NCBI GenBank assembly: GCA_043228905.1 | Contig: JBHGNT010000002.1 | Coordinates: 4,526,001 to 4,590,000, forward strand | Origin: Azolla caroliniana | Lineage: Eukaryota > Polypodiophyta | Reading direction: 5' to 3' | Length of the DNA: 64,000 nt | Part shown: piece by piece, positions 35,101-48,500 of the stretch | How positions within the stretch are numbered: position 1 is the stretch's first letter | Layout: every line of letters begins with the position of its first letter | Notes under the pieces: model-generated | Told to the model about the DNA's origin: nothing | The model's database searches: none | The model's input: the letters and a program-made list of their open reading frames with translations, nothing else | Translations under genes and position numbers: made by a program

Positions 35101-37529
35101 CTTGTTTTCTTGATGTGTCTGTTAAATTAAGTTTTTTTGGGGAGTTAGACTGAGGCATATATATGTTTCATGACCAGTACTATAATGAATGACTTCTCAT
35201 CTTTATTTATGTTTGTGTAGGATGACCTTGGTTTTAAATTGGAGTATGTGCATCCTTATCTTGATGGGGTGGAAGATCCACACAATCGGACTTTGAAAGC
35301 TAGTTGTTTCAATAGTCGTAAACTGAGTCCTGTTTTCACTGGAGGACCAGGAGTTGAGGAGGTACCAGCAATATGGGTCGATCGAGCAGGGCTGAAGGCT
35401 AATATAACAGAGGTTAGTTCTTGAAGGGTGTAGAAAAATAGAATTTCACTGTCTGCGTGCTTAGCTGAAGTTTGAACTGTTGAAACTACTTACAGTATTT
35501 ATTGATTTTTCAGAGCTTTTCTAGGCAAAGCAAATTTACCTATGGTCTAGTATTTGAAGAGATAACTACTAGGGATGAAACGAGTGCTGTTTGTACGAAT
35601 GGGGTTCGAACTCTTCCGAATGGAGGGTTAAGTATGGATGGGCCTCCAACAACTCTTAGCGACACTGGTATTGATCGTGTTGGCTTTTTCCAAGCTAACA
35701 TTACTCGTGACACTACAGCTTTTATCAATGGAACACCTGTTGGTACCAGACAAATATTTCAGGTTAGATTATTATAGTTTTTTTGTGAATGTGTGGGGGA
35801 TGCAAAACAAATATATATACAACAAAATCAGGTCAATTATATGAGTATAACTCATGTCAGTATGTGTCATAACGTCCACCGGTAAGGCACATATTTTCAA
35901 ATTTGTAAGCCAATCGAGCCGTCTCCATACTAAAAACCACTTCGAAGTTTGAACCCCCAATATCTTATGTTTGTTCTGTACTTTCATAGCAATAGCAATT
36001 TTCCACCAGCATGCTATGATACCAAAGCATATCATCCCTTTCCATTGGTTTGATCGTAGATTTTTGGGTTGTTCCACAATTGGCATTGGATCATTGGGCG
36101 CCTTGGGCCTGTGATCTCTTATGTGATTTTGAAGGAGCTATTTTCATCAGTTCAAGTGTGTCTAGGATCTATCCTTGTATTATATATACACATTATATGT
36201 ATAATGTATATACCTGCCATACATTCAAGCTATATATAGTGGATTGTATGTCTTAATGCTGTGTGCTTCAAGTGCATAAGGTTGGAAGTATATCTGGTTT
36301 TTCATTTGTTTATAAGAGAATCACTGCCCTAATTGATCAAAAATGTTCTTTTATATCTGATAATTAGACTATCTTGGCAGGTTGATCAAGGATTAGGAAT
36401 TGGTAGTCAATTCCCCATTTTCAACAGGCATCAAATAACTGCAACCCGATTCATTCAGCTGAAGAAGGTACCGGTGGGTGAGAAGGAAGCTCCACCACCA
36501 GTGCTTGTTTTACATGGTCGTTATGGGGGTTGCATCGGTGACCTTGCAGCATATGATGCATTCACACTAGGAGGACCTTATTCTGTCCGGGGATATAACA
36601 TGGGCGAGTTGGGAGCTTGCCGTAACATTCTTGAGGTATACTAATTAAGCTTTTGGAAAGTTGTCTCTACCTGTTTTATTTTGTTTGGCAAATTCCTAAG
36701 ATACTCCTAGGTTTTCATAATTCACCAGAATATCCCTCAGTGGTACAAAATGTACTCTATATAGCTGTATTTTGATAAGTTTTTAAACTTAGGGATATCT
36801 GGTCAGTACCCTAAAAGCTATGGGTGCTCTGGTATTTTGCCGTTCTTTTAAGTATTTGTGGTGGTGTTCAATACTCGGCTCATTTGTCATGATGAAGTGT
36901 TAGTACACATGATCTCAAACCGAAAAGAAGGAATCCTTTTTAAAGTGAAGATATTCAATTTATAAGGATGATGCTTTCCCATTTTGCTTTTGAATGTTCA
37001 TATCCTCTTAATCTGGAGTGAGAGTGGTGGTTGGAGTTGAACTAATCTTATGTGTGGCTCATAAGCTTGAGAAACTAAACCAATTCTCCCTGTCTGTTAG
37101 CTTTCTCTAATACATGATATATATCTATGCAAGAAGACCCAATAATGATGAAATCAACCATGGAGCTAACTTAGTATGTTGGTATGAGGCAAATTAAATA
37201 AGCAACTGAATTGCATGACTAACCTTTATTTAGCTTCTCTAAAGATAAATCCGTGTAATAAATTAAGTCTTCTCTTTCCAATTTTGCAGCTTGCAACGGA
37301 ACTTCGTGTACCAGTTTGGAATACGCAAACGTACGGATTTCTGGAGTATGGAACAGATCTCGGAAGTTCAAAAGATTTAAGAGGAAACCCGACTGAGTTT
37401 TTCCGCCGCGCCGGAAGTGGCATGTCTTATGGAGTTGGAGTGAAGCTTGGATTAATGAGGGCCGAGTATGCTAGAGATTGCAATACAGGCTCAGGATCAT
37501 TGTTCGTTAGATTTGGAGAAAGGTTTTGA
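32130..37529 (+). CDS. TOC75: TOC75, chloroplast outer envelope protein import channel
   Basis: Eight exons: 32130-32140, 32522-33806, 34369-34590, 34677-34784, 35221-35412, 35514-35762, 36381-36635, 37290-37529. Phases close to 853 aa (Arabidopsis TOC75-III is about 818). TOC75 is an Omp85-type beta-barrel that forms the channel of the TOC import complex in the plastid outer envelope. Visible: a Ser/Asn-rich transit region, a glycine-rich stretch (GGGGFGGGGSYGGGGGG, about 32930-32985) typical of TOC75, POTRA-type repeats around EKKYKLSGVELID and YHDQGFACAQVVNF, then the barrel with YSVRGYNMGELGA, and a C-terminus SLFVRFGERF ending in Phe. The tiny first exon supplies MASM and joins exon 2 at SKQSLDQ; without it the next Met is 14 residues later. 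Exon 1 is inferred from a good GTAAGT donor and matching phase. Confidence 0.96.
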
Positions 37530-38945
37530 AACTGAAATTTGTTATATGTTTTACTCAAATTAGCATTCTTAGAAGTACCTCATTTGGCTCTCATTTAAAA
37601 TTTTCTACCTTTTATAACTTGCTTTCCCCCCCCAAAGTCGAGCCCCGATTTTCTTCGATGGGGAAATTACACGGCTGCGACCACCACTTTCGAGGTTTCT
37701 TTTGTTATGTGAGCATTTATTTAATGGAATGTTTCCTTTCCTTATTCTAGGCTGGTGTCAGAATGCCTTTCCTCTAGAAGTACATTTTGGTCTTTTGATG
37801 GTAGAATGCAATCAAAATGAGGGCACTACATGCATGAGCATGGTTTCTTGGAATATGGTATGGAAACAGGTGACATATTTGGGAAATTTATTTTTCTTAA
37901 ACACAATAAATGTAGGATGCAAAGACATGGTGTGGTAACTTGAATTGAAATGCCATTATTACCATTTAAAATATTTGTTTAGTTGACAGAGAAATTTGTC
38001 AAGAACTAATTCTAGATACATGTTTTTAACATCCAATGAGCAGACATTCATAGGGCAAACCAAAAGTTTGAATTCATTACCACAAAAATTACAAAAACTT
38101 GCAAAATAAGTTAAATGAAAGTTCTAATCAATTAAAGGATTACCTGCATTAAGTTGAGGTGCACTCATATGTTGTGGTGTATATGTTACTTCGCATTGTT
38201 AAACTCTAGAATTTGATAATGCTAATTAAACATTGTCATATCATGTTAATCAACAGCAATGATTTGATAGATCAAATAACCTAACATGATCATGAATAAA
38301 AAAGAATATAAACCTTATCTACATAGGGAAGAGAAATATCACAATTATTCTAGAACTATAATGTTTGTTCAGTTTATATCACTAACTCTATATTTTGCAG
38401 CTCCAAATAGTACAATTTATGAGGTGAATACTTTGAACATTTGTTGAATCCTAATGTGTTTTTGTTATGTTATTTGTACATTATTTTGATTGAAAAGATA
38501 ATGACTGTGGATTCCATGTCTCTAGAAATGAGCAATCTTATGGATCCATGCCACCATATTTGTCACATCTGATTTTGAAATCATTTCATGATGTAATCTT
38601 ATGAATATACTATTGATAATTTATTAGATCAAGGTATTCCATGACTAATAATATCCAACAATACATTTACTATTTATCATGTTAGCGTCAAATGTTCTCA
38701 TTGAGCGAGATCTTTTTAAAGGTGGAGTCATGCCTTGAATATTGACCTCATTTGTCAAGGAGGTCAGATTGCCATATAACCTATTGATTGTGAGTTACAT
38801 GAGAATGGATGTCAAGCGCTCTCAACCCATTAACCTTGCATATTTTGACCTAGTGAACTTGCTAACTCACCTCTCTCACAAGGTTATCCTTGCCAAGAAG
38901 CTCGGTAAACACTTAATAAGATTAACGAATTAACACTTCTTCTTT
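37530..38945. other. Spacer downstream of TOC75
   Basis: AT-rich. The first 200 or so bases should contain the TOC75 3' UTR. No further gene, RNA or mobile element recognised. Confidence 0.5.
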
Positions 38946-39063
38946 TTTAGTAACACTGTTATTACTAGTGGGAAACCTCAAAGTGAGGTGAAAACCCACA
39001 AAGAATAAAGAAAAATATACAAGTGTCGATTAGACACTAAAGAGCTTAAAAGCACTCAAAGCA
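38946..39063 (-). repeat. LINE-type 3' tail, copy 2
   Basis: Reverse complement of the repeat at 10213-10331: GCTTTTAAGCTCTTTAGTG, TTTGTGGGTTTTCACCTC, AGTAATAACAGTGTTACT, then an A-run. Both copies share the same 5' end point, so truncation may recur at one place or the unit may be a short interspersed element. Confidence 0.65.
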
Positions 39064-39156
39064 AAGGTTATAAATTTGGAGTGTGATGTCTCTAAGTTGC
39101 AGACGAATTAACACATTAAAAAAGGTAGATGAGCACAAGTAGATGAGCACTCAAAA

Positions 39157-39300
39157 GAATGTAGCTCAGTTGGTAAGGTTGCTCGATGGAGATCGGGTGG
39201 TCGTGGGGTCATGGGTTCAACCCCTACATTCCAGAAGAATGCCACTTAGTTGGTAAGGTTGCCCAATGGAGACTAGGTGGCACAAAGGCGTTTGGTGAAA
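39157..39300 (+). repeat. tRNA-derived SINE-like dimer
   Basis: 39157-39232 looks like a tRNA: GAATGTA at its 5' end pairs with TACATTC at its 3' end, TAGCTCAGTTGG is a perfect A box, and GGGTTCAACCCC is a B box. A second, diverged copy of the 5' half follows (GAATGCCACTTAGTTGGTAAGG, then GACTAGGTGG). The T-arm spacing and anticodon region are irregular, so I call it a tRNA-derived repeat, not a working tRNA gene. Confidence 0.55.
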
Positions 39301-41130
39301 TAAGAGATATCTATGGAGTAATAGAGAGGTGAGAAAATTGGTTTCGAACCCAATATGTAGTGCTAGTACTGTAAATTACTTACCACTAGGGTAAGATAAT
39401 TACTCATAAAAAATAACTGAGTGAACAAGCAAATTTAATCTTAATAACTCAAAGTGATGAGTTAGAGAGCAATATTCGATATTAGGAGAGTTAGAAAACT
39501 AGGAAATCAACAAGGTCCAAAAGTGACCTTTAAAGTTATTTCCAAAAAGGCGTTGTCCTCTTTCACATTTGGGTAACCCTAGGGCTCTCAATTTACTATA
39601 CTTCATATTTTCACCTCTCTTGGTTCCACACTTGGGTTCGATACTAATGTTGATATTATCAGTGTTGGGTGTGTTATGTACAACAAGTACTTTACATCTC
39701 CCCTCCAACCTAATGAATCCACAGTCTTGGGTGCCCCATGAGGATCCTCAAGTCTATTGAGGTGAAGAAGGGAATGGAAAAAGGTTGTCAACGGTGGGGA
39801 GAGAGTGAAAGATGTTGAAGACATTGTTAGTAGAAATGTAGATGGGGGGAAGATGGTGTGTGTGAGGGTTTGGGGGAAGTCAATTGATGTGGGGGGGCAT
39901 GGGGAGATGTCTGGATGGGGCAATGAAACGTTGGCGAGCAAGCATTGTCTGTTAAGAGGGGGAAGTTTGATATCCTACATGAGTGTGAAGAATTCCTTCA
40001 CGTTCCATACCAAACACTAATTATATATTGACTATGGTTTCAATGTCTTGTTGGTAGGACAAGGGTAAATTGGTTACCTACATTCAAAGACCAATCATTT
40101 AGTGCCTATTGGGGCCTTTGCTATGGTCGAAGTTGAGGCGTCACCCATTGGTGATGATATCATTCCTAATTGTAGTTTGAGGGAATATTGTGTGCCTATT
40201 GCTTGGCTTTGGGAGGAAATGGGGAAAGGAGCTAGGGAAAATTTTTGCCAAGGATCTACCGATGCTAAATAGTCACTTCTTTTGCGACTACTTGGTTGGT
40301 AGTGAGGTTGTTGCATCATATGTCATAGATCAAGTAGCCCTTTGATGAGTAATGACTTGTTTGTCTTTCTCTTTAGGAGATAAAGGCTTACTAATCAATG
40401 GAGACGTGAGATCATATGTAATTTTCTTGAATCAAGAACATTTACCTCCTTTGTGATCACCTACATCACATACCAAACAATGAGATAGCCTTGGTAGGAC
40501 ATGTTGATTAGGTAGCTTTGCGACAAGGCATATTGTAGACTAGTTGTATTAGATCATTGTTTCAATGCTTAAGTCCAAGTCATTGATGGTGTTGTTGAGA
40601 GGAAAATCAAATTGCTAGATGAGGACTCAACTAGAAGAGAGCCATTGGGTGTTATCGTCATAAAGTTTATTGGTGTTCATGTGTGGTAATGCCTCTACTA
40701 CCCAAATGAAGCCCTTTAGGCTACATGTACATGGTTCTAATGTCATGACTAGTCTATCATGGTTCAACCTATACATATGGTTAACCTAAGTGTCAGTATA
40801 CTTCCAATGTATACATACATAATTAGACCTAGATGTCCATGGTATTCATGGTTATTGTGGAGGTGAAGCCTAAAATGTGGTGTCCAATGTTGCCTTTTAT
40901 TGTCTCGTCTTAGTACGGGAACAATGAATTCAATTAAAAATCATTCATCAATTGACGATCGATCTAACCATCGAGTGTGGTAATTTGGTATTTATATTTC
41001 CTAATCCATTATATAACCCAATACAAACTAAACCATCAAAGGCATGTATTTTTATGTCATTGAGCCCTACCTTAATGGAACATCGATACAATTTTTACTT
41101 CACAAGATTGGTCCTCTTGATGTTTGTGGT
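39301..41130. other. Spacer, probably decayed repeats
   Basis: No domain recognised. Near 39345 GGTTTCGAACCC resembles another Pol III B box but stands alone. The right part may be the 3' end of the dead gypsy element that follows. Confidence 0.35.
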
Positions 41131-41135
41131 AGTGA

Positions 41136-42300
41136 TCAACAAATGTCTTCCATGTCTCCTATAGAAGTGCAAGTCACATCAAGTTCTCGATTTATTTTTT
41201 CCCGAGTTGCCACAACATATTGATTTTGTACTAAAGTAGTAATTGCTCTTTGTCCAGTTGCTTCACCGTTGGATTTCATAAACTTGATACTTGATGATGA
41301 CCTCCAAGCTAAATTCAAATGGAATGATATGCTCTTAATGTTTTTCTTGAAGCTCATCCAATATGCCTAGAACATAAACTAAAACTTTAACCTTAAATTG
41401 ATGTGCAACAATGACAATCTTCATATTTTTTTAATGAGATGTTTAGTCTATTGACTCTACCAAGTCATTTGTATAATAGGTAGTACCTTTTATGTGTACC
41501 ATTGCATATTGCATGGTTGGTTCATTGATGCCCTGATCAATGAAGTGCACCCATGGTTGTTGAACAACTTGATCAAAGCACCTATAAGAACAACTCTTGT
41601 TCTTCGTATAGAAAACAAGTCATAGATGTGACAATGTTTTCCCATAATACCTTTGCATCTGCCCACTTTTGGAGTAGTCAATGGTCATATCAATGTGCTT
41701 GTTGCCTATTTGGATAACTATAGGTTTAAATGGGATGATGAAGTTGAGGCCCCAATATGAAACAATTATAGCATAAGAACAAGGTGGTGAGGCACGTGTT
41801 ACTCAAGTATAGGTTGTTTGAAGCATTGACACTTGTCACATACCTTCTTGAATATATGCACATATTTTTACATTGTGGTCCACTATCATGATCGTTACCA
41901 TACATGCGCAATAGCATGGTTATAAGAATGACCCTTTGTGATAATGTGATGGGCTTCCGTAGGGACATTATCCTTCTCATGTTAAAAGAACACCCTATTT
42001 GCATCTATCATCCACGTCCATAGTGGAGGGTATTATTGAAGAGAGAAATTTTGCAGTTGCACACAATGAAGTGTTTGCATTCATCCTTCTTGAATCTAGT
42101 GGGATGCATCTATTTCTACAAGTATATCCCCCAAATTCATCAATGTAGGTCACTATTAGGGATAATTGATGGGTTGCACGATGGATCATGACATAAGGGG
42201 TGTTGTAAAGTTGTCTACATAGAACATCTAGCTCAACCACCATAATTTCTGGAGAACATGAGTGAGTGCTTGTGCATTTGTGGAGGTAGATCATGCAAGA
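41136..42300 (-). mobile_element. Decayed Ty3/gypsy integrase region
   Basis: On the minus strand, near 41700-41760, the translation reads YWGLNFIIPF, then NKHIDMTIDYSKSGQ, matching the gypsy integrase pattern W-G-(I/L)-(D/N)-F-x-G-P-F and N-K-(Y/H)-I-L-V-A-x-D-Y-x-S-K. Upstream, KICAYIQEGM is reminiscent of the C-x2-C end of the zinc-binding domain. Downstream, SNGEATGQ (about 41265) resembles the Q-x-N-G-Q-x-E motif. Many stops; this is a fossil. Confidence 0.6.
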
Positions 42301-43180
42301 TTCCCTTTTCCCTCCGTTGATCTAGGGCAATGCATTTGTTGTTGATGGTATGCCCTAGAAACTACAAAAGTCACTTTTGGGATATTGAAACGAATCTAGC
42401 TACTTGATACTTCTTTAGACATTGTGTTAAATAGTATAGTTAGTCTCGCACCACAACCTTCTAGTTGTTTCACTCCAGCCTAATGATTGTCAAAATGTTG
42501 TTTCACTCCAACCTTCTAGTTATGGACGATAAACATTCTAATTCTAATTATAATCAACACGCAACCTCAGCATGATTGTCAAATGTTGCTGTCTATCTTT
42601 TTACCATCATCATGGATTTTGTTCGTGAATGTTGTTGGTTTGCACGACTAGTGAATATTATACTCTTCATAACATTCACAAATGCAATTAAGTAAGTTTA
42701 CTTTTCCAATATTATTTCACATTATGAGCTTCTATTTATTACACACCAATTAGATGGCCAACAAGGAAAGTCATTGGTGTCACAAGTTTTGGATATGTAT
42801 GTTGATTTGTACAATTGGTGACTATTCCTCTCTTTATAACCTACACAAACACACTTAAGTGCACAATAGCCTATTCTTGATCGGTGAGACAAAGGTATGA
42901 AAGGAGATAGAAGGAGTTGAGCACTCACAACCGAATAAAGGGAACCGAATATTAAGGAGGGACGTGGGTAACACACCAAGCATGGAAGCCTATATAAATA
43001 CTATGTGTTTTTAGAATGAGAGGGGGAGGATATAAATATATTATTTTTGAAAGCAAGTTTATATTGAGAATAAGCGAGTGTGATACTGACAGTAGATCGG
43101 TACTTGTAATTGTGAGTGTTCATAATATATCATTCATTCTTGTAGGGTAATTTGGTGTGTTGGACTTGTGTTCCAAGTGT
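42301..43180. other. Spacer with TATA-like words, possible LTR remnant
   Basis: AT-rich sequence ending in GAGGATATAAATATATTAT (about 43027) and then the duplicated block at 43181. It could be the front of an LTR, but no partner is present. Confidence 0.3.
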
Positions 43181-43628
43181 ATCGTCTGTGTAATCATAAA
43201 TCTGGAATCGGTTGTAGCTTATTCGGCCGGTTAACCTATACAATGCTCCTTACAAAGTTAAGAGCCGTCTATATTCCCGAGTGCGGTGCGGGACAGATGA
43301 ACTGGTTACCCTACCAAGAGTCAAGTTGAAACCCTTCAGGTCGAGTTACCTCCCTTCCCCTTAACTCCCGTTCGGCTAGATACACAGTTGACGGTACGAC
43401 TTGAATCGTCTGTGTAATCATAAATCTGGAATCGGTCGTAGCTTATTCGGCCGGTTAACCTATACAATGCTCCTTACAAAGTTAAGAGCCGTCTATATTC
43501 CCGAGTGCGGTGCGGGACAGATGAACTGGTTACCCTACCAAGAGTCAAGTTGAAACCCTTCAGGTCGAGTTACCTCCCTTCCCCTTAACTCCCGTTCAGC
43601 TAGATACACAGTTGACGGTACGACTTGA
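43181..43628. repeat. 224-bp tandem duplication, two near-identical copies
   Basis: 43181-43404 and 43405-43628 differ at only two positions that I can find (TTG/TCG near the start, CGG/CAG near the end). The unit is richer in GC than its surroundings and has no open frame. Its identity is unknown; a recent unequal event within an LTR-like sequence is possible. Confidence 0.95.
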
Positions 43629-43955
43629 AATCCCTCTTTCCCACCACAATCACCTTGATCTGGTTACTTGGAAGTAGTAACCGGGAAATTGTTCCTCTCG
43701 GAAGGGGTAACACCTATGCTTGTTGAGTGTTTGATTACCTTACACTACCCAAACCTATCTTGATCATATTCGTACGCTTAAGTATTGTCTTAGCTAGAGT
43801 ATGACATATTGAATAATGTCCCACCTTGAATGCTTCTACTTCAAGTCCACCTCTTTTGCACGCCATGCACAAACCAAAGAATATTAAAGCAACATAGGAG
43901 CAAGAGATAATATCATTACATTATTTCTGGCTCATATACTTCGTTGATGATGTAT
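43629..43955. other. Spacer, nothing recognised
   Basis: About 330 bp with GTAACCGGGAAATTGTTCC and CTCGGAAGGGGTAACACC that may belong to the same unknown element as the 224-bp duplication. Confidence 0.3.
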
Positions 43956-44690
43956 TTGTGGAAAGATTTGTCATTTGGTATTGGAATATCCATATTTGTG
44001 GTGCACATTAATGATGTATACCATAAGTTGGTTGTCAAATAAAGTTTTGGATACATGGTACCTCGACATGGAGAGTGGTGCTTCGAGTTTTAGATGTTGG
44101 ATGGCTATCTCATCTTCCATTTTGTGCAAAAGTGTTTCTTTGGCGTGCGATGGTTGGTGGGTTGCCTTTGACAATGGCTTTAAAATGAAGACATATTTGG
44201 AATGGAACATGTTTTTTTTTGTATTGTGGCTAATGAAGATGCCAAACATGGGTTAATTGCATGCTCGGTTGCTAAAGCCATTTGGGTGGTTATACCACAA
44301 AGTTGGGCATCAATAACAAGAAGTATTTTGCCACATTTTAAGTGGGTTATTATCAATGATGATAAAGCTATACCTATGCCATCATATCATGTAGTCTTTG
44401 ACTAACTTAGGTATTGGGGGATGTGGTTTAATTGGACCATGATAAATGGGTTCTTGTTTGATGGACTTCGTGGAGTAATACAACGTCGTAGGATGAAAGG
44501 GAAGTTGATTTGGCAATTTTCGCAACCATGTTGCGTGGGGATGTTGTCACAAGATGAGGTAGAGTTATGTCATCTAGTATCACAACATTTTAGAGGGTTT
44601 ATCTTGCCATGTAAGTAGTGGAGATAGCAAGAGTTGTATTATCATCTTGTTTTAATAGAAAACATATACTTACAAAAAAGAAGAAGAAGA
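43956..44690 (+). mobile_element. Decayed L1 3' end
   Basis: The plus strand translation near 44235-44310 reads EDAKHGLIACSVAKAIW, then VVIPQSW, matching the zf-RVT domain at the end of plant L1 ORF2 (E-x2-x-H-L-x-x-x-C-x-x-A-x-x-x-W). A C-terminal-like stretch (GVIQRRRMKGKLIW) and an A-rich end (AAAAAAGAAGAAGAAG near 44675) follow. Frames are broken. Confidence 0.55.
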
Positions 44691-45542
44691 TAACATCATT
44701 AGAATATGACCCCACAAATTTGTTAGACATTAGAAGCAAATTCTTTTCTATAAACTAAAAATAGTCTTCTTATTAAAGCCTAATTAAAATTTCCTAGGTT
44801 TCCTACTAATTTTGGCAATCAAGGCTTTCTATGTGTTAAACACTCATTAGATAACCAACAACCATCTACGAGATCTCAATGCATTTTAGTGTTTATAGCA
44901 CCAATCAACCATAATTTTTCATTAAGAGAGGGTTAGGGAGTTTTGAACGATTGTGAATTTCTCAAAGAGATAATCACAAAGCATACTTCTGAATATGAAC
45001 TCTCCAAAATTTGTCTTGAGACTAGGGATCGGCAACGGCTCAGCTCAAGCCTAAACCGTTTGGCTTAGCCGGCTTGGCGGCTCGGCTCGGCCAAATTAAC
45101 GTCTTCTAAGGCCAAATTTGGCCCATGAGACAATTGGTTTACAACAAAAGAGTATTTATCCAGTCATCATAACTAAAATAAAATTAAGTAAAAAATAGAA
45201 CTTAAACTAAAAGAGTTCTAGTAGTGTACAATACATAGTATACTCGAAAGTGACTACACACTAAGCCTAATTTTATTTCCACCCAAGCCTCTCGAAAAGA
45301 AGTGGGGGGTCAAAGGGTCTTGATGTGGGTGTGACCCGTGGTTCCAATGTAGAGAGAGCCCTAGCCATGGCTTCTAGGCGGTGTAGCTCACGTTCCCTTA
45401 TTTTCAATATTGCTTCCACATCACGTCGAGTTGCTTTGAAACCCGGCACCCGAGGACGTCTGGTTCTTCTCTGGTTTTCTGCCTCATCAATGGAAAGGCC
45501 GAGTGGTGCAAGTGTGTCGGCATTCGTTGTCTCCCCCTGTTC

Positions 45543-48500
45543 CTAAAAAACTTCATTTGTTACATGTTCGTGATCATTAGCAACATTATTGTCAACATTT
45601 TGTAACTTATTCTCTCTATGTTGTTCTAGCTCTAGAATGTATTTGCCTAATTTCTTTATATCTAGAGTATCTAATAGTTTGGGGAGGGTGGGAGACGAAC
45701 CAAGTATGTCTTGGTATTTTGCCCTTATCTCGACATAGGTTGGACACTTGCATGTAAAGTGGTACTCATCCTCTATCTCTATGTGACATAACCTACATAT
45801 CCTTTCCTCCCTAGGGACTCCACTAGTACGGCCATTCTCAATCTCAAGTTGGTGAGATGATATTCTAAGTTGTCCAATGGCAACCCTTAGTGCATGTGGT
45901 AAGAATACATCTAGATATTTTGGCCGCGTGATAAAACCTAACTCAGAGAAGTGCATGAAGTGTTTCTTATAGTACAACATTTTAGATGGGAGTGACTCTA
46001 GTGGGGTGATCCATTTACACCAAGTGTAAATTTGCCATATTTCTTGGTGTATTACTTTATTGCGGTCCTCATGAGAGATTAAAGTGTTATCACTCGTGTG
46101 GTTGTACCTAAGGGGAGGTAGGTTATTAATGTCTAGACCATTCGCAAGAAGCCAACTCACCATCATGCCATACCATGAGCTAGTATAGCCGGACTCATAC
46201 AATGATCGAGAGGCCTTAAAGGCTTGATGAGATATTCTATCATGTGGTTGGCTATGTATCCTGTGAATGAAGATTACAAGTTGAAAAAGTGCCTCTACTA
46301 ACATTGGGGGTAACGTGAACTCAGCCCTAATAATGTCATGTGGTCTCTCTAATTGCGTCCACATGAAAGATGGTAATCCTGGAGCCCAAACCGCTGATGC
46401 ATACATGAGGGAGGGGGTCACTAATGAGTCAAAGAGCCACCCTTTAGTCCGTGGCTCTTGAAAGTGTGCTTGGTGGCATTGTCTCTCTAGGAGTGAGAGG
46501 GATGCATGTCCTCTCGTGAGTCTATCCTTCGTTGCCTGTGTCATCGAAAATTTACCTGAGCGGGCACTAAAAGTGACTCCGAGATAGACGTATGATCCAA
46601 CCACCTCGACTGGGCTATGGGAGATAATTAGGTGACACTTAGCTCTAACTTGGGCCGATGTGTGGAAGATAAGGACTTTCATTTTCCCTAGATTCACTAC
46701 CAATCCTCGTTGTACACAAAAGTCATCTAAGGCATTAAGGTGCCTTTGTAGGTCGTGTTCGGATTCAGAGAGCAAAACTATGTCATCCGTATAGAGCAAG
46801 ATATGAACTTGCGTATCCCCAAGGACCACTCCAGTGCCTCCCTCATGAGCAATAAAATCTTTGATCTCATCAATGAAGATCCCAAAAAGCGTCGGTGATA
46901 GGGGGCAACCTTGTTTTACACCAATAGTGCTAGTGAAACGATTAGATAGGCCACCTGGGCATCAGACACACCCGGACACTTGTTCATATAGTGCGTAGAT
47001 GGCCCATACCATATCATCTGGTATTCTCAAGCTTTTAAGTCTATCAAACAACCGCTCTCTAGGGACTGTGTCAAAGGCTTTGCGGAAGTCCACAAAACAA
47101 CAATATAATTTCTTCTTGCGAGCCTTAGTTTGGTCAATTAGGCATCTAAGTGTGAAGATATGATCAATAGTGGAGAAGGCTCGTCTAAAGCCAGCTTGTT
47201 CAGGTGCACGAAGGTTTAGGGTCTCCATATAGTCATTAAGCTCTTCCATTACTGCACCATATAACTTAGCAAGGGTATGGCCTATCATAATGGTCCTATA
47301 TGTATTTGGGTCCATGGGGTCCCCCCTTTTAGGTATGGGGGCCACTGTATTCATAGTTCACTGTGGTGGAAAACCCTCCGCAAGGGCACGATTGAAGATT
47401 AGAGTTAGCAAGGGAGCTAGGCACTCTCTCGCATATATAATGTGTTCTGCTCACAATCCTGTGTGGTCCATGGACTTCCTATGTTGTAATTTCTTTATGA
47501 CCTTCACGACCCTAGAGGTCGTGAAAAGTGTCCCCGTGGTAGGCCGGGGTGTGGAAGGCATTGGAATGGGTGGTTGGTTTGGGATTTGGTAAAGTCTCTC
47601 TATATATGTGTGCCAAGTTTCGGGATCTTTGATGGGTGTTTGTGGTCTTGGCTCCCGTAGTCTCTTCCATGCCGTGGCGCAATCGCTACTCATGAGCAAT
47701 GGTAGAGTTCCCAATATTGGGATGCCTCCCACACTCGTCTCTTACGACGTGTCATCTTGCGCATTTCTTTGCGAGCTTGTATGGAGGTAATACTACCATT
47801 GAGTTGCGATATTGTAAGTTGTCTATGTAAGTCCCTACAATCCTCATCATACCATTTATTTTGTGGCATTGATCCTGATCTACCTTGATTTGAGTGTTTT
47901 GTATATGGGAAACTGCTAGCTGCTGCGGAGTGAAGGATGTGTGTGAATTTCGTACTAAGGCTTTCTAACGGTAGGGAGGGATCAAGGGAGGGGAGATGGG
48001 CCTGAACATGTTGAGAGTATATGTCAGAGAGCTCATGTGTGAAATGTATAGTGGTGTGATGGCATGGTTGACTAGACTTGGTGACCTTAGAGATATCACA
48101 TTTTAGCTCGAAGTATAAGAAACTATGGTTTGCGCCAATAGGGCATGGGGCCACTCGGAAGGAGTTAATCATGTGGGTAGCTTCAGGGCGTCCTATTAGA
48201 TAATCAACTGTGGTTTCCCCTCCTCCATGTGGGAAACATGTGAGCTCTTCCGAGCCCGGCCACTTAGCTAAACCATTATATATGACCATACGGTGCCGAC
48301 TGCCAAGTTCGAGCAGATGATGGCCAAAGCTCGTGGCGTCCGCACCTTGATCCTTTGATCTACATGTGGTGCCTATGTCTAAAGGATCGACATTTACCAT
48401 TTCTAGGTTTCTATTCATCTGAAATACTGTGCATTGTCAGGATTGGGTTCTCGCATTGAAGTCTCCTACAAGAAATACTTCTCCTTGGGAAGAATATCGG

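Noticed and set aside
39157-39232. Functional tRNA gene
   Set aside because: It has an acceptor-like stem, A box and B box, but the middle and T-arm do not form a normal cloverleaf, and half of it is repeated downstream.
39805-40319. Short frames of 71-74 aa
   Set aside because: No conserved motif, no splice context, low-complexity start; accidental.
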